DNA from: Dactylonectria macrodidyma
Lineage: Eukaryota; Ascomycota; Sordariomycetes; Hypocreales; Nectriaceae
Direction of reading: 5' to 3'
Length of the DNA: 64,000 nucleotides
NCBI GenBank assembly: GCA_020744425.1
Contig: JAGMUV010000010.1
Coordinates: 186,001 to 250,000 of the forward strand
Shown: in pieces, positions 10,478 through 21,740 of the stretch
How positions within the stretch are numbered: position 1 is the stretch's first letter
Layout: each line of letters opens with the position of its first letter
Translations under genes and position numbers: made by a program
The notes under the pieces: model-generated
What the model saw: the letters and a program-made list of their open reading frames with translations, nothing else
What the model was told of the DNA's origin: nothing
The model's database searches: none

Positions 10478-10682
10478 TTTGCCGCACAGCTGTGGATAGC
10501 AGCGGGCTGAGACGGATCAAAGTTCCAGCTTCAATTTGCTTCACCGGATAGATTGAATAGCCCGGCTGCTATGATGTTATTAGTAAGATGACTAGAGATT
10601 GTCATCTTGACCCCTCATTGAACTTTTGATATCCACAACGAATTGAACCTTGCTATTTTCGGGCTAGAAGGCGCCAAGTGCG
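10478..10682. other. Intergenic
   Basis: Short spacer. The HET-type frame that follows has an in-frame TAG 18 bases before its ATG, so it does not extend into this spacer. Confidence 0.5.
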
Positions 10683-11783
10683 ATGGGAAACACAGTCATG
10701 CCCCAGGGGGGGCTTTTCCGCCAAAGGGACCCTGAGAAGCTTCGCCTTGGCTGTGTCCGCGCGGCTCCCCTACCCGGCGCTCGACTTCAGAACTACTACC
10801 TGATCGATCAGTCCTACCCTGACCGACAACTGCGCTGTGCTCCTCTTTTTAGCCGGGGTTGGGTATTCCAAGAGCGGATGCTTGCGGTGAGGGTTATCTA
10901 CTTTGCTGAAGAACAGGTCTTTTGGGAATGCGGCGAAGAGTGTAAATGCGAGGCGTTCCCAGCTGGTATTCCATTCGCTCCTAATTCAAAGGACAAGCTG
11001 CCACAGATACTCGCCAGAGATGCCACCGCCACTTTAGAGCACTTTGAGTGCCCTTCATGTGCAATCTTCAGAGAGTGGAATATTCTTGTCCAGCGGTACT
11101 CGGAATGTCAGTTCACGCACGCCGGTGATAAATTGTCCGCTTTTATGGGCATCGCGAGTTATTTTCCTGTATCAGCACAAAATAACTACGCATTCGGAAT
11201 GTGGAAGCCCCGCATTGTCGATCAGCTGGGCTATGTGGTCGAGAAGCCAGCAATGAAACGGAGTTCTGCGTATAGAGCACCGTCGTGGTCTTGGGCGTCT
11301 CTCGACGGCCCTATCATGGCACCTCATCTCAATGAGGAGCCCTATACGCATATTTCGGTGCAAGTGGATTATATGCACCTCGGTCAACTGCATTTACGAG
11401 GTGTTTTGACTCGTGCTACATATTCCCACGCAACATCGTCGAGGAAAGCAGATATCTTTCTAGAGAGCCGCAAAGTTCTCAATGTGATCATTCTAAGAGA
11501 TCACTTGGGCATTGAAATGAAGAAAGGCAAGCCCTTCACCTTGCTGGCACTTCAGTCAGGATTAGAACCTTGTCCCTACTTGGGTTGTTTGGTTCTGGAG
11601 CCTATTCTTTGTGCGCTCCCTAGAACAACATACCGAAGAATTGGCTTCACTCATGTCTTTCAAAGGGAGGAGCTAAATGCTGCTATAGTCGAGCCTGAAA
11701 TGTATGCTGCTCTCGGAATCATTATGGCCAAAGGCTCATCAACTGTAGAACAATCACGACTTTCCGATATAGTCATTATCTAA
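10683..11783 (+). pseudogene. HET-type protein, C-terminal part only (366 aa frame)
   Basis: The frame begins GGLFRQRDP and contains SRGWVFQERMLAVRVIYFAEEQVFWEC, then DKLSAFMGIASYF, then RAPSWSWASLDG. These are the landmarks that follow the HET domain (PF06985) in fungal heterokaryon-incompatibility-like proteins. The HET domain itself, normally 150-250 residues upstream and containing the 'SYCWG' motif, is absent: an in-frame stop lies immediately upstream of the first ATG. The remaining frame is open to TAA 11783. It may be a 5'-truncated gene still able to make a C-terminal protein, but loss of the signature domain argues for a decayed copy. Confidence 0.8.
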
Positions 11784-12739
11784 GATGTTCAGACGCGCTT
11801 TGGGAATGTAAGCTGTAGACATTCATATTTCACTGAGTGAAAAAAAAAGAAGGGCTCCAAAGAGCAGCCGCCGTGGGCTCCTCTTGGAGGGCATTGTCTG
11901 AACCCATAGTCAAGTTTTAGGAGGAACAAATTGAGAAACTCAGCTCATAGACAGCTGATATTTGTTTTAGCTGCTGCTGTGTTTGTGTGTCTCATTCTAT
12001 AATAGGAAACCGGCATCAACCATATCATCAGTGATGGTATGTATGTATGTACATTTTCGTCCGGGGGGCCTCCGGCCCCGAAAAGTCCCCTACTGGGGCA
12101 CAGGATGTGCCGAACTAGGGATCAATCTACAATCTGATTGCATCTTGCGAAGACAATTTTTGCGAGAAGCGACAACAGACCACACTATCCGGCATATCAT
12201 AGGCACAAAAGGCGCATCGTTTCGAGCCTGCTATCCGTCAGCGGATGATCAGGCGCGGCTGATAAAAGGTAGCTGCAACACAAAGCCTTTGATTAGGATG
12301 GCTATAGCAGAGCCATCGGACAGTAGAAGAGTAGAAGTCAAAAGGAGAGTATAAAAATGAGAAAAAGGGGGCAATTAACAAATGGTCGCCAAAGGGTGTT
12401 GTAGGTTTAGGATAGAGTGGTGAGGCGCAAGCAGACATGTCATATTATTGTTGGGCTCTCTTCATGTCTACCCGGACCTTCAGAGTACACAAGGCAACGA
12501 GGCCTTATAGACTATCTCATTGTGTTTCTAAAAAAGTCTATTAAAATCTTAAAAGATCATAGCCCAGGAACTCCAAGCTATAAATCCAAACTCTAACTAA
12601 ACCTATGACTGCAGATTTAGCCTTTGCCCCAGAAGGCACCCAAACCTTCTGAATGACTCACCTCGCGCCCTCCGTTTCAATAACTACTGCCAGCCTCCCA
12701 GCTCCTTCGGCTATCTTGGCCATGGACCTCGCTGGATTT
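11784..12739. other. Intergenic, no supported gene
   Basis: Contains a short GTAT run (12035-12052) and a GC-rich hairpin-like stretch (12058-12085: GGGGGGCCTCCGGCCCCG). The open frame at 11983-12354 shows no recognisable domain. Confidence 0.4.
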
Positions 12740-12883
12740 AACATAGCGACGCCCCCTCCTAGTATTTGGCAACGGTGGGTCAACCTTTTGGGGGGTGGAG
12801 CACATCTCTGCCCGGGGTGGCATTTTCCGGTGTCTGAGATGATGGCTGTCGTGTCGACTGTTATGCTTGGTTTTAAAGGTTAA
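12740..12883 (+). pseudogene. Cytochrome P450 heme-binding fragment
   Basis: The frame reads LLGGGAHLCPGWHF then SEMMAVVSTVMLGF. This matches the P450 heme loop FGGGxHxCPGRxFA and the following L-helix of fungal P450s (for example CYP7/8-like types with 'CPGR'). The first Phe is Leu and the Arg is Trp. No other P450 segment is present upstream or downstream, so this is a scrap of about 45 codons. Confidence 0.8.
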
Positions 12884-13679
12884 GTTGTTGGGTAGCAAGG
12901 TATAGAAACTCCCTGAAATGGCACAGAGTTCGCTGATTGAAGCCGGTAAGATAAGAAGAGGGTTTTGTAGTTAAGATTAGGCGGCTTAAGGGATGGGAAA
13001 ACGTGCAGTAGAGATACGAATTGTAAACACAGCAACATATGTTCAAAAGAAGCAGGCTCAATTCAAGTTTGATATCCAAAAAGGTTCCAAGACATTGTCT
13101 ATGCAACTAATAGATATATAGGGAAAGACCCAGAACGCAAGCTATCTCAGTGTCCTTCGCGTCCTCCGCCTCTTTGAACAAATTTGCTATACCAAGTTCT
13201 CTACCCCACCACTCAACTTCTGGGACTTCTTAGCATTCTTCGCCATCTCAGGGAGGTATTATTCAGATCCAACGTCTGTGCATTTCTATGCTCGTTATGT
13301 CGCTCCAAGGCTTCACTGTTAAGTCGCCAAGCCAAGTTACTCTCAGTCGCCCGTTTACTAAACTTATCGAGTGAGGTGGCCACAATCACGCCGTTACTCT
13401 TGTTATGTAATGGAACTGCAGCAAAATGAGCATCAGTCGTTGAACCCAGCCTGAACTCTCACATTAAACGAAACTAATTCCCACCAGCTACCTATAGACC
13501 TTGTCAATCGCTATATTGGTTCTATGTAGAAGGGTTTAATTCGCTTTTATTAGAGTACATAGTGATGGACAAAACCATCGTACAAGGGCAATCCTTTTGG
13601 GGATTTGGCATCTATTCGACCAAATTCGCGGTTCTACAACAGAATTCAGATCAAATGGGTGTTACAAGGTTCCCATAAA
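12884..13679. other. Intergenic, no supported gene
   Basis: Mixed-composition sequence with short frames only. It may hold decayed 3' sequence of the permease pseudogene to its right, but no conserved motif could be read. Confidence 0.4.
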
Positions 13680-14440
13680 TACGTACGCGTTGAAGCGATG
13701 AAGGAGTAACAGCCCTGCAGCAGACCCAAAAGCCAAGCTGCGCCATCACCACACCCGTTCTGGCTGATAAACTCAGTAAAGACGAATCTAAGCATCGTCA
13801 TTGTATAAGCTCGGATCCGATGTAGGGGGTAATCAATCGTACTTTGCAGACTGGTGTTGTCCAGAGGTCGTTGCGAGCAGCGTAATGGAGATGGCGAACA
13901 ATCCCAAGAGAGAGAGGATGACTACAGCTGAAACGGTCGGCACTCGGTTATCGATAGCAGCGAGAGACAATTACAAAAAACATTGCCCACAACTGGAAGC
14001 AAGGCTGTTCCAAAATCGGTCGTCAAGCCTGCACCGACGTCAACCCCTACGACGATTAGAAACTGGTGCCATTTATGGAAGGCATAGTTCTCGACAAGTA
14101 ACTGAATCAGAGCCGCAGCTAAGAGAGAGAGTCCGGCAGCGGCGAGCGCCCACAATGATGCCGTGACGACCCATCCACAAACAAAGCTTAAGAATCTCTG
14201 GTATGAAGGTCCGGTGAGGGCAACCGTCCATTCGTACTGGACTCCGTTTGTCAGATACACGGAGCAAAGTTCAGCCAAGCTGGCAGCCACGAGAAGTCTG
14301 CCCATGCCTGCGGCCAAAAGCCCGTACAAAGCAGCCACGGGTCCTCCAGAGGGGAGGGCGAGGTTCATAGATGATCTAGCTGATGTCCATGTTCTGGAGT
14401 ATCGGCGTGGCGTTTACAATTAGCTGTGGTGAGCTTTTGG
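13680..14440 (-). pseudogene. APC-superfamily permease (choline/GABA/amino-acid type) remnant
   Basis: The minus-strand frame 14368-13922 reads GGPVAALYGLLAAGMGRLLV, then AASLAELCSVY, then VQYEWTVALTGPSYQRFLSFV. This is the transmembrane 1-3 region of fungal choline or GABA permeases, where the norm is NGGPxxLVYG, ASLAEMASxxP and GGQYHWVxxLAP. A second block at 13790-13680 reads RFVFTEFISQNGCGDGAAWL followed by LLGLLQGCYSF, matching the conserved 'F.NETGW..GVAwLLGLLQs.y' motif of the same family. The two blocks are in different frames with stops between, about half of the normal 500-residue protein is missing, and no start is preserved. Dead gene. Confidence 0.85.
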
Positions 14441-15811
14441 TCAGCTTCTGTTCCCTTTTCTCCTTGAGATCGCACTATTGAGAACCAAGAAATAATAGCC
14501 TCATTTGCCTTGGCAAGACCTGTCCAATGGAAAGATGACACGGGGTGCAGGTTTCACCTCAGTTAGCGATGTCTTGCGCGTGCGGCTGAGAAGCCAGGCA
14601 ATGAAGAGCCGCAGTCTAGCGTGACTCTATTCACCTTGCCTCAACTCACGTGCCAAAAGCCTCCCTTCACATTATTGGGGGTGGAGACATGGCAGTCTGA
14701 GATATGACAGCCTGATGTGCGTTAGTAACAGCTATTACTTTAGCCAATCATAATCGCACACAAGTGAGATAAGGCATATTTCCTGAAGCCTTGAGCATGA
14801 TAAGTACAGTGAATGCTTTGAAGTGCAAGAACAATATCGTTTGGATGTCGTGGACGGCCATGCATATACTCAGGGCGAAATTGAAACAGCTGATTGGAGA
14901 TGTAAGAAACTTGGATCTAGGCACCAGCCCCACGGTCCTGAGCCAAATTACCAAGACACACCCGCCCTTGTATGTATGTGCGTGTCTAGTGATCGATGGT
15001 CTTGCTTGCAATCTAGAACTCTCGATCTGCGCCCCCGCCACTCGCGCCTCAGCGCTGAGCCAGCTGACTTGGTTGCAAGGAGGAGATAAGTAACAAGAGG
15101 GATGGGAGGGATACTTGTGTTCTCAACACAATTCGTTTTAGTAATGGGCGTACTGATAATGACAGCGCTTACCGACTATCTTCGCAACCCGATAAGCAGC
15201 GTCGAGGGACTCCTAGATTGATTTTAGGTGTGTAACGACCAAGCAATGCGTTTAGGGCTCTGTCCATGCCTTTCAGAGCATCCTGATGAGTGACTATGGT
15301 GCTGCTGTGTCTGGAGTTCCTGGCAAAGCAAGCATCGTATGCTGAAATACCAGTCCTTCAAACTGGTGACGAGTATGTCATCAGTGAAGTAGTAGACTTG
15401 GTTAAGCTTAGCCACGATTTGCGCAAAGGGCGCATCCAGACCCTGCCACAAGGGAGAATGAAGGCTTATCTGGCGCGGTTGAAAGTGTTTCAAGCCACGT
15501 CCTCACCGAGAACTAGTGTCCAAAATGACCACTCAGGTCAATCATGCGCCGCCACCTTCTGTACGAAGAGGGAATATCACTTTTAGCTGCTTCACCTCGG
15601 ACACACGTAGTCACACGGCCCTACATCAGTCTATTTCGGAGAGGTACAGGCGAAAGTCTTCATGCAGACCGTATTTAACTTCTCCTCCCGGCTCCAAGGA
15701 TCTGGTTAGCCCTGGAAGAACTTCACCACTCCTACGAGCTATACTCAAGTAAACCTACAACTCTTTCGCCTATTCCCAACTCCAAGATCATCTTCAGCAT
15801 TCGAATCTCCC
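14441..15811. other. Intergenic, no supported gene
   Basis: Several overlapping open frames (for example 14748-15093 and 15290-15586) show no start context, codon pattern or motif. The last 50 bases are the promoter side of the membrane-protein gene. Confidence 0.4.
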
Positions 15812-17515
15812 ATGCGACGTGCCGTGATGATCTCAGCCGCTGCCCTCAGCTTACTCTTTGCTGCTGGGACTGTCAACGCCGCCCTGTGGGATGCCAATTT
15901 CACCGCGCTCTGCGTACATATCCGAAACGAATCCATTGCTCACAACACCTCGTTGGAGAATCGCGAGACATATGTATGTGACCAGGGTCATTCTAAGGAC
16001 ATACCCCCGGCAGATTACATTACCGTCGACTTGGAAACATGCCTCGCCTTGAACCCAGGGTGGGAGAAATCCAAAATCGAGAGCCCTGCTCAGTGGGCAG
16101 GCCCGTTGGTTGGCTTCCTCATTCCATCTCTCGGCTTCATCATCTCCATCCCGCGGCCGTGGAACATTCATTTCTAGGGATTCGATGTCCCCATCTTGGG
16201 GACAATGACCTCCTTCTTCGCCCTCGTTCTTGATACCCTTCTCGGTATCGCCCTCGTGTTTGGGTGGGCCGGCCCCTTCATCGCTGGGGCGATGCATGAG
16301 GTCTTTGTCGACTGGGCCATCCTGAAGAGAATCAATAGGGTTATGAACGATAGGGATGATCCCACTCGTAGACCTACAGAGTCAGAATGGTTCGCGCTCG
16401 CCATTACCCTCGTCGGCTCTTTCGATGTGAGCGCGACAGAGGAGCAGAACCTCAACCGGAGCCAGAACCAAGTGCAGCAGACCTTTGCAGATAAAGTCAA
16501 GTTCAAACTACAAGAGAACCGCGGGGCTTACTTGTTCCTCAAGCAGACCTGCACGCAGCTTGCCCCTTTCCGCGTTCAAGTCGGGATTCCGTTGGTGTTC
16601 TACGTCAGTGCATACACTTACTCCCTTATCGATGCCCAGGTACGCCTTGGTGATAACGACACTGCACACTCGATTGCATTTAGCCTATGGTACTGCACCA
16701 TTGTGCTTGTCGCCATCACTAGCTCTATGATCCTCAGCATCGGAGCCCCCAAGGTGATCGAAATGGTTATGGCGGACCATAGCATGACAAGTAATGGCTA
16801 CAAAATGAAGTGGATGTGTGAGCGACGACTGGAGCTATGGAGATGGTCGCAGGAGCGGATACGTGACCCCCAGAGGCGCATGGTCACACTCGACGACCGC
16901 TATAGCCCTATTTTCGACGAATATTATTCCATATGGTCTTGTTTCTCGGCCATCCTCATTCTGATCGTCCCCTGGGCTCTCGCCTTCACCGTATCATATC
17001 TGACGCCAGAAATAGGCGTCAGCTGCCGCTCCGCCACAGTTCTGGCTTATGCCTGCAGCCAGGTCTTTCTCATTGCACTGTGGTCCATCCACTCCTCTCC
17101 AATGGCCCGGGAGGCGAGAGGCAATGCTTCTTGGAAGAAGAGTAGGCAATGGACGAAATACTTGGCCCTCTGGGCAGTCACTGGGCTTTACTACATTGTT
17201 GGCATCGTGGCTCTCTGCGTAACACTTGGCGGGACCATCATGCAGCTGACGGGTGTGTATCGAAACTGTATATGCAAGGCCGGTATCTTCTGGGGTCTGC
17301 CGACGACGCGAGACCGCTCGATGGCCTTGGTGAAGCTTTCGACTGATACGCAGATGGATCGTGATGCAGCCTCTGCTTGGCTGGCCTTGGGAGGAACTGG
17401 TGTTGCTTGGCTCGTCATTCTGTGTGCCTGCGCTGGGTGGCACCGAATCAAGATGAGGCAGAGATGTCTTAAATGCATTAATATGCTGAATGATCGTGCA
17501 AACAGCCATTATTAG
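15812..17515 (+). CDS. Secretory-pathway polytopic membrane protein, frame interrupted by one TAG
   Basis: ATG 15812 opens with a signal peptide (MRRAVMISAAALSLLFAAGT). The frame runs to a TAG at 16175-16177, then resumes in the same frame to TAG 17515, so the full span would encode 567 residues if the internal codon were sense. The region after the stop continues the protein naturally (GFDVPILGTMTSFFALVLDT). About eight hydrophobic segments follow, ending in a short basic tail. The lumenal N-terminal part has three NxS/T sites and cysteines. Function unknown; I recognise no named family. The stop could be a RIP-type CAG-to-TAG change, a sequence error or readthrough. A 69 bp in-phase GTTGGC...TTCTAG segment (16109-16177) could be spliced out, but that would remove a hydrophobic, conserved-looking stretch. 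Confidence 0.75.
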
Positions 17516-18239
17516 AAAGTCGATGTTACCACAAAGTCGAAAGATGGCCCGGACTTACCTTTGTCATTCTCTGATATCCTATGCAGGCCGGTATGTGGAA
17601 GGTGGCCGCACGAGATCAAGAGGCTTAAGGGACAGCCATAATATTTTTGAACCCTGATAAATACTAAATAGTGATATGGGCCGGGTTGGACTGTGGAATT
17701 GGGAGTAGCTGGATTATGGTCTTATTAACCTGTACAAGACTAGCTAGAGGGTTATCGATGATGACGAGGATGGACGAAGACGAAGATGATGAAGGTGAAG
17801 AGTACACAGATGCAGTCGACGATAGCCATAGTGATAGAGCCGCCGACGAGTCCGACTCCGAAAGCTCTTATTGATAAGAAGGGCTTATATTCAGTCATAA
17901 CTACGTAGAGGAGGATCCTGCACTCGATGTTATCCTTCGCCTTCTATACTTCATGGCTACCTAGGATTGTGATGACAGCAAATCCCGTTCAACATTGCAA
18001 GCATAGTTCTGTGCTATCTATAGCTCTTTTCCACCTACTGGGCCTAATTTCCTTCATCCACCCCGGTATACGACGTACCTATCTCGGCTTTATCTACTTT
18101 ACCCGCCTTGTTATCCTTGAGGCGGAACGAAGGCCGCACTCGAGCTCGCAGCTCGAATAATGGCTAACAGTTTCCCACAGATGGTAAGAAGCCTACACTA
18201 GTGGCATAGACATATCCATCCAAATTAATTCAACCGTCA
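17516..18239. other. Intergenic; short acidic frame
   Basis: A frame ending at 17874 encodes a very acidic tail (DEDEDDEGEEYTDAVDD). It has no recognisable domain and may be a fragment of a lost gene. The rest shows nothing. Confidence 0.35.
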
Positions 18240-19076
18240 TAAAGCGTGACAGAAACCATCCGTGTAGCAGCTGCGTGAAAGGCGAGGGTCCCAACGCCAG
18301 CTCCTGCATCTACTCGACCTCTACTGCGCGGGAAAAGTCCAAGCGACGGGCACCCTGGACCATGATGACATGCAGAATCGACTCGGCCGCCTAGAAGATC
18401 TGAATGTGACGCTGATGCAAGGAGATGCGAATGTCGAACCTGGGTTAGCAGCAGCGGCGAGCGTTTTAGCTTCAACTGGGACACCGAACAGGACTCTACA
18501 GTCTGACAAAGTTGGCCAAGCGACCACGCAAGATGATGAAGTCAACGGACATTTTGATGGCGTATTTGCCAATTCTCTGGGAGTCTTGAAAATTGACTTG
18601 CATAAAGGAAAGTTGTCTACATTGGCTAATAGCACTGGCATACCATCTTGTCGGAAATCTCAGAGGCCAAGAGCTAATTACTTCTCCGACCACAAGAAGG
18701 AGCTCCAGAACAGCTACGAGAAGATTAAGATGTCCAAGCTAGCGAGTGCCAGAGAAGGCGTTATCTTTCACCTCGGATCTGTTCCTCCCGCCACCGAAGT
18801 CGAGCTACGAGCCGAATTGCCTCCTCGGTCGGCTGTCCTAGCCCTATGCCATAGGTACTTCAATTTCATGAACAACCCCGTCCTCATCCTCCACTCTCAA
18901 ACTTTGCACCAGAAGCTAGAAGTTCACTAGCAAGACCCGTGTTGAACCCCATCATGTGACTAGCCTCGATCTACGGGGTTTTGTCTCTTGCGACGCAGAA
19001 CCACCACAACACTGGGGACGAGCTGCCCGGGTGGCAAGGGCGGACCATGGAGATGGCGGCCGAGTATCGCCTGGAT
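18240..19076 (+). pseudogene. Zn2Cys6 transcription factor, degenerate and truncated
   Basis: The start of the visible homology is KRDRNHPCSSCVKGEGPNAS plus SCIYST, the second half of a Zn2Cys6 binuclear cluster, with the third Cys of the cluster replaced by Arg (KRDR for KCDR). A frameshift near 18360 leads into MQNRLGRLEDL, the usual coiled-coil after the cluster, and an open stretch to TAG 18930 ending HRYFNFMNNPVLILHSQTL, as in fungal_TF_MHR proteins. Beyond the stop, GDELPGWQGRTMEMAAEYRL (about 19014-19073) continues the same domain in a shifted frame. Homology ends abruptly at about 19077, where a dispersed repeat begins. Several stops sit where Trp is expected, consistent with G-to-A RIP damage. 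Confidence 0.85.
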
Positions 19077-19077
19077 A

Positions 19078-19336
19078 GAAAAGCTAGATATAAAAGCTAG
19101 ATATTAGAAGGCAAAATCGTCATATGATAAAAGCCTTGTAAGGATCACTTTATTATATTCTAAGTTACCTCGTCGCAGTTCTAAGTCGTAATTTAATTAC
19201 CATTTTACAATTCTAGCAAAGACTCACTTATTAAATATCAGCACTATTTTTAAGTCACCTCTTTATAATCTAACTAATATATAATATATTTTTAATAATT
19301 TAGGTTTTAATAATTATTAGACTCTTTTTATTAAGG
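19078..19336 (-). repeat. Partial, AT-shifted copy of the dispersed repeat
   Basis: Reads AAAGCTAGATATTAGAAGGC then AAAATCGTCATATGATAAAA. It is collinear with 19547-19640 of the fuller copy next to it but with many C-to-T changes. It ends in plain AT-rich sequence and abuts the Zn2Cys6 pseudogene. Confidence 0.75.
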
Positions 19337-20215
19337 TTATGGTCCTTAGCAGCGCACACTCAGAGAGGGGCCAGAGGTTAAACAGTCAAAAAAAACAAAA
19401 CAATCAATAGTGAATAACAGTGTGACGGCCTAAAACCCAAGCCTAAGGCAATGGCAACTCAGAATGACTAGAGTTTCTACTGCATCAGGGTGCAAGCCTT
19501 GCTGTCCTATTCAACCCTTTGAGATGCGTCAAGCAGCTGGAAAAGCTAGACAGAAAAGCTAGATGTGGGAAGGCAAAATCGTCATGCGATAAAAACCCCG
19601 TGAGGGCTCGTCGCAGTTTCAAGTCACAATTCAATTACCTCTTTACAATCCCAGATCGCTATTCAACTCATCAGAGACCAAAACGAACATCAGAACGCCC
19701 AGCGCAACACACTCCACGCTCCTAGCAACTCGGGTTTCGGCAGCCGCTATGCTCTCTCTATATATGACTTCTTGAGGCGACTAGCAGCGAAGCCGGTAAC
19801 TGAAATATCTCTAGAAGAAATAGCGTTTCTCGAGTCGCTAGCTGATATCAACAAGGGGTGGATGATGCAAGTCATGGGCAACGTGGCTACTATCAATGCG
19901 CAAAAGGACTGAGAGAGATGGAAGGATGTGGCGGAGGGAGGTTAGTTCCTGGTGGTTAGGGGAGGATGGATAAGAGTCTATAACTAGGTCGACCAATCAA
20001 TCGAGTCCTTCGTCTTATGACAACTCAAGCAATGCAAACACGTGACTGTACAGAAACCCGGCAAGGAGGAACGCGGCAGCGCAGAAACACAAGTCCGAAC
20101 AGCGGTTTCAACAGCGTAACTTAAGTAATGTAAATATATAATTATATAAAAACGTAGTAATAAGGAAAGCAGTAATATAGAAGCAAAAGTCCGAACAGCG
20201 GTTTCAATAGCGATT
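19337..20215 (-). mobile_element. Dispersed repeat family, fuller copy
   Basis: The left end GGTTATGGTCCTTAGCAGCG, the poly-A-like run near 19390, the GTTTCTACTGCATCAGGGTG block and the AAAATCGTCATGCGATAAAA block are all found inverted at 57060-57373. The right end, AAGTCCGAACAGCGGTTTCAA, is found inverted at 56282-56315 and repeated twice here (20094-20122 and 20187-20213). Between them a frame ends MQVMGNVATINAQKD at a TGA near 19911 and could be a coding remnant of the element or captured DNA. Superfamily is not determinable: no clear terminal inverted repeat was found. Confidence 0.7.
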
Positions 20216-20365
20216 TCACTCGCTTATATATTTCACTTACTTACGAACTATGTTACATATAAAAATGTCGTCCATTTTTATCTCGTGTGCTTGCGGGCTG
20301 CCTTAATATCTTGACGGCCTTGAGCTTACTGACTCCACGTCGACCGATTCATATACGTCTTCAAA

Positions 20366-21740
20366 CTATCGGATCCGAGCTGGACCACCTGGAAACGGGG
20401 CGAGCGGAATGTCATCCGTTTCTCTCGACGGCAACGGCCGTGTTGTCGAACTCCCATTCATTTCACACGATGCCTGGCGATCAGAAGCGCCGCCACCGCT
20501 GCCAATAAGTTTCGGCCCGTGCCTCTGGAGGAATGGCTTCACGGCTGGCAAGCAAGCACAAACAATGGCAAGGTCCATTTCAACCATCCTATAGATAGGT
20601 CGTTAGTCATAGCAATCTGACGGCCGGAAGGTTGGGCGGACCATAGCACTGCTATTGTGACGGAGTCCCACGTAAAATCTTTCCACTCCAGAGAATCTAT
20701 GTTCATCTTTGCCCGTACTATACTGATAACCAAGACGCTGCCACACATATTAGCCCAGAGTGTAGTGCTTTTGGTAGAGATACTTAGGCGTACAACCCCC
20801 CTGTTGCCATGATTAACAAAACGCCGATCTTTTGGCACATCGGGAGTCGTAAGTGTCGTAAAAGTCCGATAGGAATGAGAAGAATGATAAAGTCCGTGAT
20901 AGCGTTCATTATTCCACTGAAAATTGTCACCTTCAACCAGTTAATGCAATGACCGGCGGTAATAGTATAGTCCCAGTATTTCTCGATTGGCTGACAGGCA
21001 TAGATCCACTCGAACGATGCTGTGAGACTGTAAAGGACAACTAGCGCCATGATTGAGTAAAGTAGAGGCCTTAGTCTGCTCGCTGTTGCAAATGTAAGAT
21101 AGAAGCATAAAATGGAGAGTTTGGTTAGCATGATTGACATGCCGTAGAACGTCCCAGAAATTGCACCGATCTTGAAAAGCTCTTGTTAAAAAAACGAAGT
21201 GACACTAGTAGATAGAGGATATCACAGAGTCCCAGAGCACTCACCTTCATGCCGTTGTTGTTAAATGTGGCGAATGGGACATCCCAGGAGTGACGACCGA
21301 ATCCGTATTGGGTCACTAGATGAGCAACGTTATGAGCTGAACAATCCAATGGAAGCATGCAGAGAAAACCCTCACAGGAACAAGTAAGTACAGAAGACAC
21401 TAAGGCGAATATCTACCAAATACAAAAATTAGTTAAGCGAAATATTGACCGCATCGGAGCAAACTCACCCATGATACCGCCAATAAATCTATCAAGTCAG
21501 CATCTAGTATAGGACCGAGCAGGAATGCTGACATTCAGCGGCCCCTCGTATGTGTGTGATGCGAAAAGAAGTATAAAACCGTATGGCTATGAACACCGTT
21601 GATAGCACAGCGAAGATGACGGTGTTCGTAACTAGTACGTGTGCTTTGCTTGGAGGGTTCACGAAGTTCGGCGTTACGTCCGGGGGTGGTGGGGCGAGAG
21701 GGACAGCGTCATTTCGACTCCTGAGGAGAAGAGAGGTCAT
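20366..21740 (-). CDS. Rhodopsin-like (SAT4/PTH11-type) fungal integral membrane protein, 357 aa, six exons
   Basis: Exons on the minus strand: 21740-21533, 21488-21469, 21412-21245, 21170-20797, 20722-20642 and 20588-20366; joined length 1074 bases, in frame throughout. The second exon is only 20 bp. The product has the hallmarks of the Rhodopsin_fungal family (PF20684): a proline-rich N-terminus ending APPPPDVTPNF, a first helix VIFAVLSTVFIAIRFYTSFR, VTQYGFGRHSWDVP, the TKLSILCFYLTFA helix, ACQPIEKYWDYT, FSGIMNAITDFIILLIPIG, and DFTWDSVTIAVLW leading to MVEMDLAIVCACLPAVKPFL. The C-terminal 55 residues are cytosolic and unstructured. Role in most fungi is unknown; some relatives act in surface sensing. 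The last donor is weak (GTCCGC), but a good GACTAAC branch point supports the intron. Confidence 0.88.
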
